Shown here one piece after another: positions 52,532 to 61,730 of a DNA stretch of 64,000 nucleotides. Both the position numbers and the translations under genes were made by a program. Position 1 is the stretch's first letter; the number at the start of each line of letters is the position of its first letter. The notes under the pieces were generated by a model. That model worked only from the letters and a program-made list of their open reading frames with translations. It was not told where the DNA came from and ran no database searches. This DNA is from Sulfitobacter sp. F26204 (lineage in GTDB: Bacteria > Pseudomonadota > Alphaproteobacteria > Rhodobacterales > Rhodobacteraceae): assembly GCF_026410305.1 (NCBI RefSeq), contig NZ_JAPMLQ010000009.1, positions 62,001 through 126,000 of the forward strand. The letters are read 5' to 3'.

Positions 52532-53680
52532 CTATTGGGTCAACTCGGTTGCGAGCGCCAGCATGAACTGGTCACATTGTCTGAGCTGGTCGGCCTCGAT
52601 ATATTCGTTGGCGCAATGAGCCTGCGCAATATCCCCTGGCCCACAAACCACGGTAGACCATCCTTGGCGGGCAAAGAACCCCGCTTCGGTACCGTAGGAT
52701 ACAACGCCCGACGTCACGCCGGGCAGCAGGCGATTTATCAACTTTTGCGCGACGGTGTTGGTGTTTTCGGACAGCCCCAAAACATGGCTGCGGTGCGATA
52801 CCTCGACACCGGCATCCGGAGCAATCGCATGCATCTTAGGTTCAACATTATCGCGGATGAAACGTAGGTAATCTGCCTTGTGGGTCTCGGCGCCGTCGTC
52901 TGGCAACGCTCTGATGTCGGTGACAAAATCGCAATCCTGCGCAATAACGTTTGCGGCGATACCGCCTTTGACCATCCCGCAATGCAGGGTCGTGTAGGGG
53001 GGGAGAAATTCCGTGTTAAGCGTGGCGCGCCCGGCGTTTGATAACATCCGATCCTCGAGCCAGGTTATCAGCCGCGCGGCGGTCATTACCGCGCTGACAC
53101 CTTGATCAATTCTGCTGGAATGCCCGGTATACCCGTGTACCTTGGTGAAGAATGACAACGATTCCTTATGCCCGGCGACCAGTTGCATACTGGTGGGTTC
53201 CCCAACGATTACCGCACTGGGGGTGGCGATTTTCTGCGCCATTGCGTCGATCAAAGATGGTACACCAAGACAGCCTACTTCTTCGTCATAGCTTAGGGCG
53301 ATATGCACCGGCCGGCTGAACTTAGCAGCACAAAAGGCGGGAACCGCAGCGAGGATCGAGGCAACAAACCCCTTCATATCACAGCTACCGCGCCCATAAA
53401 GCCGACCTTCCTTGTTTCGCAATTTAAACGGGTCGCTTGCCCAGCCAGGGCGCGCAGCTGGAACCACGTCAACATGCCCCGACAGCACAACCCCACCGGC
53501 GCAGTTGGGGCCAATGGTGGCAAACAGATTTTTCTTCTTGCCCGTCGCGTCGGGCACAAGATGCGCGCGCACGCCATGACCCGCAAGATAGTCAGATACG
53601 AAATCTATCAAGTCCAGATTTGGCTGGTCCGATACTGTAGGAAAGGCAATCAGCTGGGCTAAAATTTCGGTTGTATTCAT
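52532..53680 (-). CDS. M20-family deacylase (acetylornithine deacetylase/ArgE type)
   Basis: 382 aa. Zn ligands of M20: SGHVDVVPA (His-x-Asp), YGRGSCDMKGF (Asp), SYDEEVGCLGV (Glu-Glu), EPTSMQ (Glu) and a C-terminal CGPGDIAQAHCANEYI (His). Dimerisation domain between. Likely cleaves an N-acyl or carbamoyl bond in the catabolic pathway of this island; ArgE itself is an alternative but no arginine genes adjoin. Start overlaps the upstream flavin reductase stop by four bases. Confidence 0.85.
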   Translation of the reverse strand: MNTTEILAQLIAFPTVSDQPNLDLIDFVSDYLAGHGVRAHLVPDATGKKKNLFATIGPNCAGGVVLSGHVDVVPAARPGWASDPFKLRNKEGRLYGRGSCDMKGFVASILAAVPAFCAAKFSRPVHIALSYDEEVGCLGVPSLIDAMAQKIATPSAVIVGEPTSMQLVAGHKESLSFFTKVHGYTGHSSRIDQGVSAVMTAARLITWLEDRMLSNAGRATLNTEFLPPYTTLHCGMVKGGIAANVIAQDCDFVTDIRALPDDGAETHKADYLRFIRDNVEPKMHAIAPDAGVEVSHRSHVLGLSENTNTVAQKLINRLLPGVTSGVVSYGTEAGFFARQGWSTVVCGPGDIAQAHCANEYIEADQLRQCDQFMLALATELTQ

Positions 53681-54291
53681 GACGTGCTTTGCTTTGAAAC
53701 GGGCGTTACGCTGGCGTATCCGTTTCCAGCGATGCGTGCGATTGGGTTCAGTTTTTCGGTGTTGATATATCCATCATTTGTCAGTCCCGGCGCCACATGC
53801 GCCATGACCACGCGGCCAAACACTGCTGTGGCCTCACCGATGTCACAGTGATGGTGCAGCACGCATTCCAAATTGGCCTGCGCATCCGCGACACGGCTGA
53901 CCAGCATCTTATCTGCTGGAGATTTGGTAACCCCCGCATGGGAAAATTCATCGACATTGGCCGCAACACGTTCTGCGGTTGATGCCATTTGGGACGCCGC
54001 ACCAGGAGATACGATATTGACGACAAATACCTGAGTTTCAAGAATATTGGCTAGGGTGTCTTTGTGCGATATGGCTTCGCCTTCTGCCGGACGAGAAATC
54101 GCAAACATCAGGATCGGCGGTGTGCCAGACACCGCGTTGAAAAAACTGAATGGCGCGAGATTGTCACGGCCGTTGCGTGCGCGTGTTGACACCCAGGCGA
54201 TCGGACGCGGGACGATCAGGCCATACATCAAGCGATGCGCCAAACGCGCATCGCTTGTTTCGCAATCATAACTACTGTGCATGTGAGTCAA
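53677..54291 (-). CDS. Flavin reductase-like protein
   Basis: 204 aa. Flavin-binding split barrel: MYGLIVPRPIAWVSTRARNGRDNLAPFSFFNAVSGTPPILMFAIS and ILETQVFVVNIVS. Typical FMN/FAD reductase-like partner of two-component oxygenases. Probably supplies reduced flavin to the LLM monooxygenase at 49.8 kb, though it is in the opposite operon. Confidence 0.87.
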   Translation of the reverse strand: MTHMHSSYDCETSDARLAHRLMYGLIVPRPIAWVSTRARNGRDNLAPFSFFNAVSGTPPILMFAISRPAEGEAISHKDTLANILETQVFVVNIVSPGAASQMASTAERVAANVDEFSHAGVTKSPADKMLVSRVADAQANLECVLHHHCDIGEATAVFGRVVMAHVAPGLTNDGYINTEKLNPIARIAGNGYASVTPVSKQSTS

Positions 54292-54299
54292 GAAGATAT

Positions 54300-54614
54300 C
54301 TAGGCCTGCGCAATTAACCCGCGAATGTCATGTTGCTTTACCTCGCATAAGGATACTGAATGTGACCCCATCAAATATGGCGCAACGGCCTTTTGAAAGA
54401 CGTCCCTGTATTCTGGTGACTCTTCCCATTCTTTCAGATCCTGCATGCTGCGCCAGATAGTGACTGTAAACAGGCTTTCGGGATCATTTGTGTCTTGGGT
54501 GACAAACCGTCCCAGCAATCCTTTGGTTTCAAGGTCCATCAGGCTGCCATAACGCTGTTCAATCAGATCCCATGACGCAGGTTCAATCTTTCCCCAGTAG
54601 ATACGTAAGTACAT
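54300..54614 (-). CDS. Antibiotic-biosynthesis-monooxygenase-like (ABM) small protein
   Basis: 104 aa from MYLRIYWGKIEPASWDLIEQ; the longer in-frame start overlaps the FMN reductase gene and is not family-like. Dimeric alpha/beta ferredoxin-like ABM fold: FVTQDTNDPESLFTVTIWRSMQDLKEWEESPEYRDVF. Small ABM proteins act as cofactor-free oxygenases or accessory proteins. Lies between two flavin reductases in a leftward operon. Confidence 0.75.
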   Translation of the reverse strand: MYLRIYWGKIEPASWDLIEQRYGSLMDLETKGLLGRFVTQDTNDPESLFTVTIWRSMQDLKEWEESPEYRDVFQKAVAPYLMGSHSVSLCEVKQHDIRGLIAQA

Positions 54615-54634
54615 TCTGTTTTTCTCGCTTTTAC

Positions 54635-55243
54635 TTATGCGGCTAGTGAACTTTGACGCAGCTGTGCAAATTCGACGACCTGCCGCCCAACAGTTTCCAG
54701 TTGAAAGCGCGCCGCCATATCGGTGCAGTTGCCATCCGTATCGAACAGATTTGCCGATGTGTTCAGGGAGGCAGCAAGCGGTGTTGGCCACCCGCGCAAG
54801 GCATGCGCGATGCTGCGCATAGCTGAAATAGTCTGAACGGCAGCCTGCCACCCGCCAGCACAGGCAATAACACCCACGGCAAGCCCATCAAAGTATACCC
54901 GCTCGTCCTCGCGCAGATCCTCAGTGTAATCGAGCACATTTTTCATTAGTCCGGAAATTGATCCGTGATATGATGGCGATGCTATGATAATCCCGTCACA
55001 TGCGCGCATGGCATTGACCACTCGCATTTCTTTTGCCCCGCGATCGCCCTGCACATATTGATACATGGGCAAGACCAGATCAGGGCCTGCAATCATCGTG
55101 GTTTCGGCCCCAGATTCGCGTGCGGCGCCTAGTGCGGTCGCCAGCGCCTTTTCGGTGCCGGAATTCGCATTCGGGGTCCCGCCAATGCCCAATATCTTGG
55201 GTTTCGTCACATCCGCATGTTTAAGGGCAGTTTCGTAAGTCAT
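54635..55243 (-). CDS. NAD(P)H-dependent FMN reductase
   Basis: 202 aa from MTYETALKHADVTKPKILGIGG. Flavodoxin-like fold: GIGGTPNANSGTEKAL, IIIASPSYHGSISGLMKNVLDYT (FMN-binding loop), FDGLAVGVIACAGGWQA. SsuE/chromate-reductase-like family. Likely a second source of reduced flavin for the LLM monooxygenase. First gene of the leftward operon (FMN reductase, ABM, flavin reductase, M20). Confidence 0.87.
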   Translation of the reverse strand: MTYETALKHADVTKPKILGIGGTPNANSGTEKALATALGAARESGAETTMIAGPDLVLPMYQYVQGDRGAKEMRVVNAMRACDGIIIASPSYHGSISGLMKNVLDYTEDLREDERVYFDGLAVGVIACAGGWQAAVQTISAMRSIAHALRGWPTPLAASLNTSANLFDTDGNCTDMAARFQLETVGRQVVEFAQLRQSSLAA

Positions 55244-55644
55244 TGCACAGGATCCCAGATCACATTCATTTTTTTCGCATCTTTGCACAAACTGGCACCG
55301 GATTTGTGCCTACGTCCAAGGCATAAAAGGCATATCTAATATAACTGGAGTGAAAGTTTGCCGGCAGGAATGGGGAATCATGTTACAAAAGCATTGCGGG
55401 GTTCGCACTGCCTTCAAAATCTCTTAGCGAAACGTTCCATGCTGGTTCATGAATCCCCAGATTTTTAGAGCAATGTTACAGTGAGAACCAAAGAGATAGA
55501 CGAATGAACTAAGATTGTGAGTGATGCGGTGTTTCAATTGCAATTTGGACAGAAATAGAGACCCCATAGGGGCAGGGACAGCGCGCAAGACGGTTCAATA
55601 AGTTGGTGCGAAGACTGCCCAAAACTGTCAAGGGAGAGCCAATT
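55244..55644. other. Divergent regulatory gap
   Basis: 401 bases between the leftward FMN reductase operon and the rightward importer operon. Contains GCACAAA (55285-55291) / TTTGTGC (55303-55309), a perfect inverted repeat with an 11-base spacer, and a plus-strand GGGCAGGG at 55570. Probably binds the LysR or Lrp regulator of the island; not provable here. Confidence 0.45.
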
Positions 55645-56700
55645 GTGAAACTATCACTGATCAAGAATATTATCGCCGCCGTGGCCGTGGCCGCCGCGAG
55701 TTCAGCAGCTATTGCTGATGAAGACACGCCTGTCCGCCTGTGGGGGGCTTCCTCAACTGTGAATGCCTATCATGGCTTTCTGTTTTTGGGGAATCCACTG
55801 GGATTCTATGAAAAGGAAGGCGTAAAGGTAGAGTTTGGTACGGCTGCCGGGTCTTCGGCGACACTGCAATTGCTGGCGACCAATCAGGTTCAAATGGGCT
55901 ATGTCGGCATGGATGCGCTTATCCTTGCCAAGGCAAACAACCCGGATCTGCCAATCAAAGCGGCCTATCTGCAGGATCGCGGCAACATCTATGAAATCGT
56001 TGTTCCCACGGAAAGCGACATCAAAACCGTGAAGGATCTGGAAGGTCAAAGTATCGGGGTTGCTAACCTCGCAAGTGGCGCGATCCCAAAGCTTAAGGCC
56101 GTGCTGACCGAAGCCGGATTGGACCCAAACAAAGCAGTCGGCCTGATCCCCGTGGGTAACGGTGCCCAAGCGGCAGCAGCATTGCGCACCGGACGCGTAC
56201 AGGCGCTGTCTCTGTTCCGCGCGCAGCACGCTTTGATCGAAACACTGGGCTATGAGTTCCGGTACTTCAGTAAGGATACACCTAGTGCGGTAATCGCGGT
56301 TAACACCGACTGGTTGGCTGACAACAAAGATCAGGCAGCGGCGATCCTGCGTGGTGTCGCGCAGTCAAGCGCCTTTGCACAGGCAAACCCAAAAGCAACT
56401 GTCGAAGAGTTCTGGGAACTATTTGGCCGTAGCCAAGGCGCTGAAGAAGAAAAGGCGCTGAAAGATGCGATGCATGTTTTGTCGTCCACAGCCAAACTGT
56501 GGAAAGATCACACTGATGACTCTATTCAATGGGGAGCAATGGACGATGAAGCATGGACTGGGATGCAAGATGCGTTGATCGACGCCAAGCTGATGTCGGA
56601 ACGGGTTGATAATGCGACGCTCTATACATCAGAGTTGATTGACATGCTGAACCCAGTTGACCTGAGTCACGCGCTTGAGCTTGCCGCTTCTCGCGAGTGA
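55645..56700 (+). CDS. ABC binding protein, NMT1/SsuA-like
   Basis: 351 aa from a GTG (after AGGGAGA) encoding KLSLIKNIIAAVAVAAASSAAIAD, a Sec signal peptide. NMT1/SsuA/TauA fold: GFLFLGNPLGFYEKEGVKVEFGTAAGSSATLQLLATNQVQMGYVGMDAL, then IKTVKDLEGQSIGVANLASGA and DTPSAVIAVNTDWL. Solutes of this family include sulfonates, pyrimidines and other small heterocycles. First gene of an importer operon leading into an aminotransferase and aldolase, so it probably imports the pathway substrate. Confidence 0.87.
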   Translation: MKLSLIKNIIAAVAVAAASSAAIADEDTPVRLWGASSTVNAYHGFLFLGNPLGFYEKEGVKVEFGTAAGSSATLQLLATNQVQMGYVGMDALILAKANNPDLPIKAAYLQDRGNIYEIVVPTESDIKTVKDLEGQSIGVANLASGAIPKLKAVLTEAGLDPNKAVGLIPVGNGAQAAAALRTGRVQALSLFRAQHALIETLGYEFRYFSKDTPSAVIAVNTDWLADNKDQAAAILRGVAQSSAFAQANPKATVEEFWELFGRSQGAEEEKALKDAMHVLSSTAKLWKDHTDDSIQWGAMDDEAWTGMQDALIDAKLMSERVDNATLYTSELIDMLNPVDLSHALELAASRE

Positions 56701-56711
56701 TACCAATTTTT

Positions 56712-56738
56712 GAGGCTAGTGTGTTGAGCGCTGGCCTC
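56712..56738 (+). terminator. Intercistronic hairpin after the binding-protein gene
   Basis: GAGGCTAG (56712-56719) and CTGGCCTC (56731-56738), with one G-U pair; no T run. Partial termination or mRNA protection at this point would give the excess of binding protein over ATPase usual for ABC importers. Confidence 0.45.
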
Positions 56739-56801
56739 AGTCAGGCACAAATCGCAGACTTCGGCTCTTGCAGCCGCAACAATCAACCACTGGAATAAAT
56801 A

Positions 56802-57641
56802 ATGACGAGATTGTCAGTAATACCGGAGCAAGATCAGCCCACATCCAACAGCCCCGCGCTTGTGATTGATGGCGTTGATATGGTTTTTTCACGGGCAGGA
56901 CATGCAGTACACGCCCTGAATGGAATTGACCTGAATGTCAAAGAGGGCGAATTCATTTCCGTTGTGGGCCCATCGGGATGTGGGAAAAGCACCCTGATGA
57001 AACTTGTGGCCGGCTTGCGCGCCCCGACTAATGGTAGGATCAGTATTCTGGGCGAGCCTGTATCAGGGCCGCGGGCGGATGTTGGTATCGTGTTTCAAAA
57101 TCCTGTGTTGCTGCCGTGGCGCACCGTTTTTGAGAACGTGATGTTGCCCACGGACATCCTAAAACTTGACCGGACAAAAACCGAAGCAACAGCCCGTGAC
57201 CTGCTGGCGTTGGTAGGGCTGGGTGGTTTTGAAGATGCCTATCCAAATGAACTATCGGGCGGCATGCAACAACGCGCTGCTATCGCACGCGCCTTGGCCT
57301 ATGACGCCCCGATCCTCATGATGGACGAACCGTTTGGCGCTTTGGACGCCATGACGCGCGAGCAAATGAACGTCGAGGTGCAACGAATTTGGCAGGCCAG
57401 TGGAAAGACCATCATCTTTATTACGCACTCGATCCCAGAGGCTGTTTTTCTCGCTGATCGCGTTGTGGTCATGTCTGCGCGCCCGGGCCGAATATTAAAG
57501 ACATTCGACATTGATATGCCGCGTCCGCGCACGCTTGATGACATGGTATCGAACAATTTTGGTGACTACGTCAAAGAAATCCGCGCGCTTTTGGGCAGCG
57601 GCACTGAAGGAGGGCAAAATGACGCTCAATCAAACTGGTAA
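56802..57641 (+). CDS. ABC ATP-binding subunit, SsuB/TauB type
   Basis: 279 aa. Walker A VVGPSGCGKSTLMKLVAGL, signature LSGGMQQRAAIARALAYD, Walker B ILMMDEPFGALDAMTREQM, switch His FITHSIPEAVFLADRVVVM: the nitrate/sulfonate/taurine importer subfamily. Its 3' end overlaps the permease gene by 23 bases. Confidence 0.92.
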   Translation: MTRLSVIPEQDQPTSNSPALVIDGVDMVFSRAGHAVHALNGIDLNVKEGEFISVVGPSGCGKSTLMKLVAGLRAPTNGRISILGEPVSGPRADVGIVFQNPVLLPWRTVFENVMLPTDILKLDRTKTEATARDLLALVGLGGFEDAYPNELSGGMQQRAAIARALAYDAPILMMDEPFGALDAMTREQMNVEVQRIWQASGKTIIFITHSIPEAVFLADRVVVMSARPGRILKTFDIDMPRPRTLDDMVSNNFGDYVKEIRALLGSGTEGGQNDAQSNW

Positions 57642-58461
57642 TGAAACCGTCCCCGCCTATGTTGCGCCCAATTTTCGTGAAAAATGTGCGTCCGGCCTGC
57701 GGTATTCTTTGTTGCCCACCGTGGTGTTCATCGGTCTGCTGATCTTCTGGGAAACCGTGGTACACGTAATGGAAGTACCGGGCTATATCTTCCCGGCCCC
57801 CAGTGCAGTCGGTAAAGCGTTTTACCATGGGATCGCCAGCGGGGTGTATTTTATCGACCTTGGCGTGACCGCATTTGAGGCTGTATTTGGTTTCATACTC
57901 GGCAGTTTTCTAGGGATAGCTCTAGGCACCATTATCGTGATTTTTCCGCTGATGGAGCGTATCGTGTACCCTTACGTAGTCGCTCTGCAGACCGTGCCCA
58001 AGGTCGCGATTGCGCCCTTGCTCGTTGTTTGGTTTGGTTTTGGCATATCGTCAAAAGTTATCATTGTCGGATTGGTCTGTCTGTTTCCTGTGCTGGTGAA
58101 CGTTATTGCGGGTCTGCGGGCTGTTGACGACGAGAGGCTGGATTTGCTGGCGGCGCTCTCGGCGACACGTTGGCAGATATTTCGCCATCTTCGCTTTCCA
58201 AATGCGATGCCCTTTGTCTTTGCGGGGCTGAATACGGCAATTGTACTATCTGTCATTGGCGCGATCGTGGGCGAATTTGTTGGCGCGACCAAAGGTGTCG
58301 GATTTCGCATCTTGCAGGCAAATTATTCGCTGGATATCGCGGCGGCCTTTGCCTTGTTTGTGCTCTTGTCGCTAATGGGTCTAACGATGCATTCGACGCT
58401 TAAATTCATTGAACGACGTACGGTGTTCTGGACCAAATCACAGGATATTCGCGACTCATAA
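57619..58461 (+). CDS. ABC permease, SsuC/TauC type
   Basis: 280 aa from MTLNQTGNETVPAYVAP; a longer in-frame start lies inside the ATPase gene. Six membrane segments, with the EAA loop DDERLDLLAALSATRWQIFRHLRFPNAMPFVFAGL characteristic of the SsuC/TauC family. Completes the importer with the NMT1-type binding protein and ATPase. A hairpin follows the stop. Confidence 0.9.
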   Translation: MTLNQTGNETVPAYVAPNFREKCASGLRYSLLPTVVFIGLLIFWETVVHVMEVPGYIFPAPSAVGKAFYHGIASGVYFIDLGVTAFEAVFGFILGSFLGIALGTIIVIFPLMERIVYPYVVALQTVPKVAIAPLLVVWFGFGISSKVIIVGLVCLFPVLVNVIAGLRAVDDERLDLLAALSATRWQIFRHLRFPNAMPFVFAGLNTAIVLSVIGAIVGEFVGATKGVGFRILQANYSLDIAAAFALFVLLSLMGLTMHSTLKFIERRTVFWTKSQDIRDS

Positions 58462-58481
58462 TTCTGAGCTTGCAACATCAA

Positions 58482-58505
58482 TGAATGGCCCGACGCGGCC
58501 ATTCA
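58482..58505 (+). terminator. Hairpin between the permease and aminotransferase genes
   Basis: TGAATGGCC-cgacgc-GGCCATTCA, perfect 9-base stem, no T tract. Intercistronic attenuator or mRNA-end stabiliser rather than a strong terminator. Confidence 0.5.
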
Positions 58506-58528
58506 TCTACGCACAATTGGATTGAAAA

Positions 58529-59812
58529 ATGCACAAGACGAACACGGGTTCAATGGTGCTTGCGACTGCGTCGCAGGCACCACGAGGAGAGTTTTTGAGC
58601 AAACGCGCTCGGGCACTCAAGGTTTCACCAACGATCGCGATGTCACAACGGGCTGGGGAGATGCGCGCCGATGGAATTGATGTTGTCAATCTGTCGGTGG
58701 GTGAGCCGGATACCCCAACCCCTATGCGCATCGTAGATGCGGCCCATGAGGCGGCAAAGAAGGGTCATACGCGCTATACGGCACCTGACGGCCACCAGCG
58801 TGTTAAACAGGCGGTGCAAACCAAATTGCTGCGCGATAACAAGCTTGCCTATGACCTGAACCAGATCGGTGTCGTGTCTGGGTGCAAACAGGCTATATTC
58901 AACGCACTCGCAGCCACGATCGACGTCGGGGACGAGGTGGTTTTGATCGCGCCTTATTGGGTATCCTATGCCGATATGGTGACCTACCACGGCGGTACCC
59001 CGGTTGTGGTGACCGCGAAACAGGAAGACGGGTTTCTGCCTGATATTCGCGACATTGCCGCCGCGCTGACGCCGCGCACAAAATGGGTGCTGCTGAATAG
59101 CCCGAACAATCCGACCGGTGCCGTCTATCCTTGTGCGCTGTTGCGACAAATCGGCGATCTGCTGGCGCAACACCCGGATGTCATGGTGCTATCAGATGAA
59201 ATCTATGAACACCTTACCTATGATGGCGCAGAGTTTGTGTCGTTTGCGTCAGCGCTTCCTGATTTGAAAGACCGGATCCTTTTGGTGAACGGCGCATCCA
59301 AAGCCTACTCTATGACAGGATGGCGAGTCGGTTTTGCGGCGGGTCCAGCGTGGTTAATTGGTGCTATGGCGCGCGTGCAATCACAGGCTGCCGGATCATC
59401 AAACATGATAGCGCAATTTGCTGCAGTTGAAGCCATGGAAGGGGACCAATCTGATTTGCAGGTCAATCGGCAGGTCTTGAAACGGCGGCGCGACACCGCC
59501 ATTCAAATTTTGTCAAAATGCACGCGGCTTGGGGTGTGTCCCCTTGGGGGCGCTTTTTATATCTTTGCCGATATTCACAAATGTCTGGGATTAAGCACAG
59601 CGGATGGGCGCGTGATTAAGACCGATAGCCAGATGTCGGATTTCCTGTTGGATCAGGCCCATGTGGCGACCGTGCCGGGCGTTGAATTTGGCTGTTCACC
59701 ATATATCCGCCTGTCATTTGCCGTCGATGATGATGATCTGACCCGTGCATGCAATGCGATCGTAGCGGCGTGTAACTCCTTGAAATTGCCTGATGGAGCT
59801 GATCAAATATGA
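58529..59812 (+). CDS. Class I PLP aminotransferase
   Basis: 427 aa. Fold type I: NLSVGEPDTPTP, LNSPNNPTGAVYP, VLSDEIYEHLTYDG, and the PLP-lysine box NGASKAYSMTGWRVGFAAG (Lys near residue 258). Aspartate-aminotransferase-like subgroup. Downstream overlap of four bases with the HpaI-type aldolase suggests sequential action: transamination to a 2-oxo acid, then aldol cleavage. The amino substrate is unknown. Confidence 0.88.
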   Translation: MHKTNTGSMVLATASQAPRGEFLSKRARALKVSPTIAMSQRAGEMRADGIDVVNLSVGEPDTPTPMRIVDAAHEAAKKGHTRYTAPDGHQRVKQAVQTKLLRDNKLAYDLNQIGVVSGCKQAIFNALAATIDVGDEVVLIAPYWVSYADMVTYHGGTPVVVTAKQEDGFLPDIRDIAAALTPRTKWVLLNSPNNPTGAVYPCALLRQIGDLLAQHPDVMVLSDEIYEHLTYDGAEFVSFASALPDLKDRILLVNGASKAYSMTGWRVGFAAGPAWLIGAMARVQSQAAGSSNMIAQFAAVEAMEGDQSDLQVNRQVLKRRRDTAIQILSKCTRLGVCPLGGAFYIFADIHKCLGLSTADGRVIKTDSQMSDFLLDQAHVATVPGVEFGCSPYIRLSFAVDDDDLTRACNAIVAACNSLKLPDGADQI

Positions 59813-60576
59813 ACCACGTACGCAAACTATGGAACAATTCTGAGCCCGCTGTGGCTGGGTGGATGCAAACCAGCAGTGCTTTGCAGGCTGAAACGCTCGC
59901 CTCGTGCGGCTATGATGCCATCGTATTGGATCTTCAACATTCCGTCACCGATTTCGCTGCGACGATAAGCATGTTAGCCGCAATCGAAAGCAAAGGCGCA
60001 GAGCCATTTGTGCGGGTGCAGTGGAATGATCCGGGCGACATCATGCGGCTATTGGATGCGGGGGCCTATGGCATTATTGCCCCAATGATCGAGACCCGCG
60101 CACAAGCGCAGGCGCTGGCAAATGCGATGCATTACCCACCAATGGGACAGCGTTCTTTTGGCCCGCGCCGCCCAGTATTGCGATATGGACCAGATTATGT
60201 TGCGCGGGCAAGCGACACCATAGTCAGCTTAGCAATGATAGAGACCCGTCGCGGTTTGGATAATCTTGCTGATATTCTGTCTGTTGAAGGGCTGGACGGT
60301 GTGTTTATTGGTCCTGCAGATTTGGCGATGTCACTAGGCTCAATGCCAGTGCCGGAATCCGATGATCCTATGGTCATTGAGGCAATTAATGACATTCTGG
60401 CGATGGCCAAAGCTGCAGATAAACGCGTGGGGATTTTCTGTGGCTCGGGTGAAGCAGCCCGCGCACGTATTTCTGCAGGATTTGATTTTGTTTCCACTAC
60501 GCCAGATCTGGTGATGTTAGCGACAGCAGCGCGTCGTTCGGTTGCAGTCGCTCGCGGGCAGGAGGTAAATGATTAA
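59809..60576 (+). CDS. HpcH/HpaI-family class II aldolase
   Basis: 255 aa. GYDAIVLDLQHSVTDF, RLLDAGAYGIIAPMIETRAQA, SFGPRRP, SLAMIETRRGLDNL, VFIGPADLAMSLG are the HpcH/HpaI barrel strands with the metal-binding Glu and Asp. Such enzymes split 4-hydroxy-2-oxo acids to pyruvate and an aldehyde. Overlaps the second M24 gene by one base. Confidence 0.88.
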   Translation: MNHVRKLWNNSEPAVAGWMQTSSALQAETLASCGYDAIVLDLQHSVTDFAATISMLAAIESKGAEPFVRVQWNDPGDIMRLLDAGAYGIIAPMIETRAQAQALANAMHYPPMGQRSFGPRRPVLRYGPDYVARASDTIVSLAMIETRRGLDNLADILSVEGLDGVFIGPADLAMSLGSMPVPESDDPMVIEAINDILAMAKAADKRVGIFCGSGEAARARISAGFDFVSTTPDLVMLATAARRSVAVARGQEVND

Positions 60577-61730
60577 TGGCAAAATGGGATTTCACATTTG
60601 ACGAATTTCTTCGCAGACGTTTTGCAGTTCAAGATGCGATCAGTGCCGCGGGGTTGGATTGGATTGTGCTGTTTCATCCCGTATCCATCCATTGGCTGAC
60701 GGGATGGGAGGGGAAAAGCTATCAGGCATTTCAATGTCTGTTGGTACCCAAAGATGGTCAGCCGATGGTGCTGATTATGCGCCAATCGGAAGAGGCAGAA
60801 GCCAAGGCCGAAGCAATTTTTGACGAATTAGAACCCTGGGGTGGTTGTGAGCCGCAGGACCCGCTTGAGGTTTTCGCACGTGTCGTGCGGCGTTTCGGAC
60901 TGGACCGGACCAAGGTTGGGATTGAGGTACCAGCCTATTATCTGCACCCTCATCATTACGTGAAAGTACAAAACATTCTAGGGGATGCACTGGCCGGGGA
61001 ATTCACGAACTTAGTACCCGATCTAAAGTTGGTTAAATCGGATCGCGAGATTTCGTATATTCGCGAGGCCGCCAAAATGGCGGACGATGCCATGTACAAT
61101 TTTCAGAGTGAGCTGGCCATTGGTCGGACTGAATTGGAGTTGGCGGGCGGTATTCAGCATTGCCTGATGCGTAATGGTAGTGGCCAGGCCGCGAGCACCC
61201 TGAATTTGGTTTCAGGTGAACGTACCGCTTTTAGCCACGGTGCCCCGACCGAGCGCCGGATGATGGCAGGTGATTTTGGCAATGTTGAGTATGGCGCCAC
61301 ATATAAACGCTATACGTCAACCATCGGCCGGCAGTTTTCCTTGGGCGCGCCATCAGCGCGCGATGCTGAGATATTTGCCGTTGTAAAAGCGGCTTGCGAG
61401 GCAGCGATTGCTGAAATGCTCCCTGATACCCCAGCAGTCCGACCGCATGAAAAAGCTAAGGCGATAATCGCCGATGCCGGTCTGGACAAATATCGCGTGC
61501 ATACGTCAGGTTATGGGCTGGCACCGGGTTTTGCCCCATCTTGGGGTGAACCGCTCAGCATGTTTGGTGGGTGCACATATACCTTGCAGGCAGGAATGGT
61601 CATTACAGTTGAGCCACCTGTTTTTATTGGTGAAGAAAAGACCGGCGCACGCATTATTGAAAATGTATTGATTACAAATGATGGCCCCGAGGTGCTTTCA
61701 AAATTTCCCCGAGACCTAATCGTTGTTTGA
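60576..61730 (+). CDS. M24-fold hydrolase lacking metal ligands, copy 2
   Basis: 384 aa, paralogue of the gene at 50.9 kb (both contain SIHWLTG and KSYQAFQCL, and a G-N-x-E-Y / I-G-R-Q-F block). His221 (SHGAPTE) is kept, while the metal Asp pair is Glu and Thr/Ser in GDFGNVEYGATYKRYTSTIG (232-251). The two C-terminal Glu (TVEPPVF, RIIENVL) remain. As for copy 1, a creatinase/DoeA-like hydrolase is more likely than a peptidase. Ends the importer-aminotransferase-aldolase operon; overlaps the convergent LysR gene by 15 bases. Confidence 0.82.
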   Translation: MAKWDFTFDEFLRRRFAVQDAISAAGLDWIVLFHPVSIHWLTGWEGKSYQAFQCLLVPKDGQPMVLIMRQSEEAEAKAEAIFDELEPWGGCEPQDPLEVFARVVRRFGLDRTKVGIEVPAYYLHPHHYVKVQNILGDALAGEFTNLVPDLKLVKSDREISYIREAAKMADDAMYNFQSELAIGRTELELAGGIQHCLMRNGSGQAASTLNLVSGERTAFSHGAPTERRMMAGDFGNVEYGATYKRYTSTIGRQFSLGAPSARDAEIFAVVKAACEAAIAEMLPDTPAVRPHEKAKAIIADAGLDKYRVHTSGYGLAPGFAPSWGEPLSMFGGCTYTLQAGMVITVEPPVFIGEEKTGARIIENVLITNDGPEVLSKFPRDLIVV

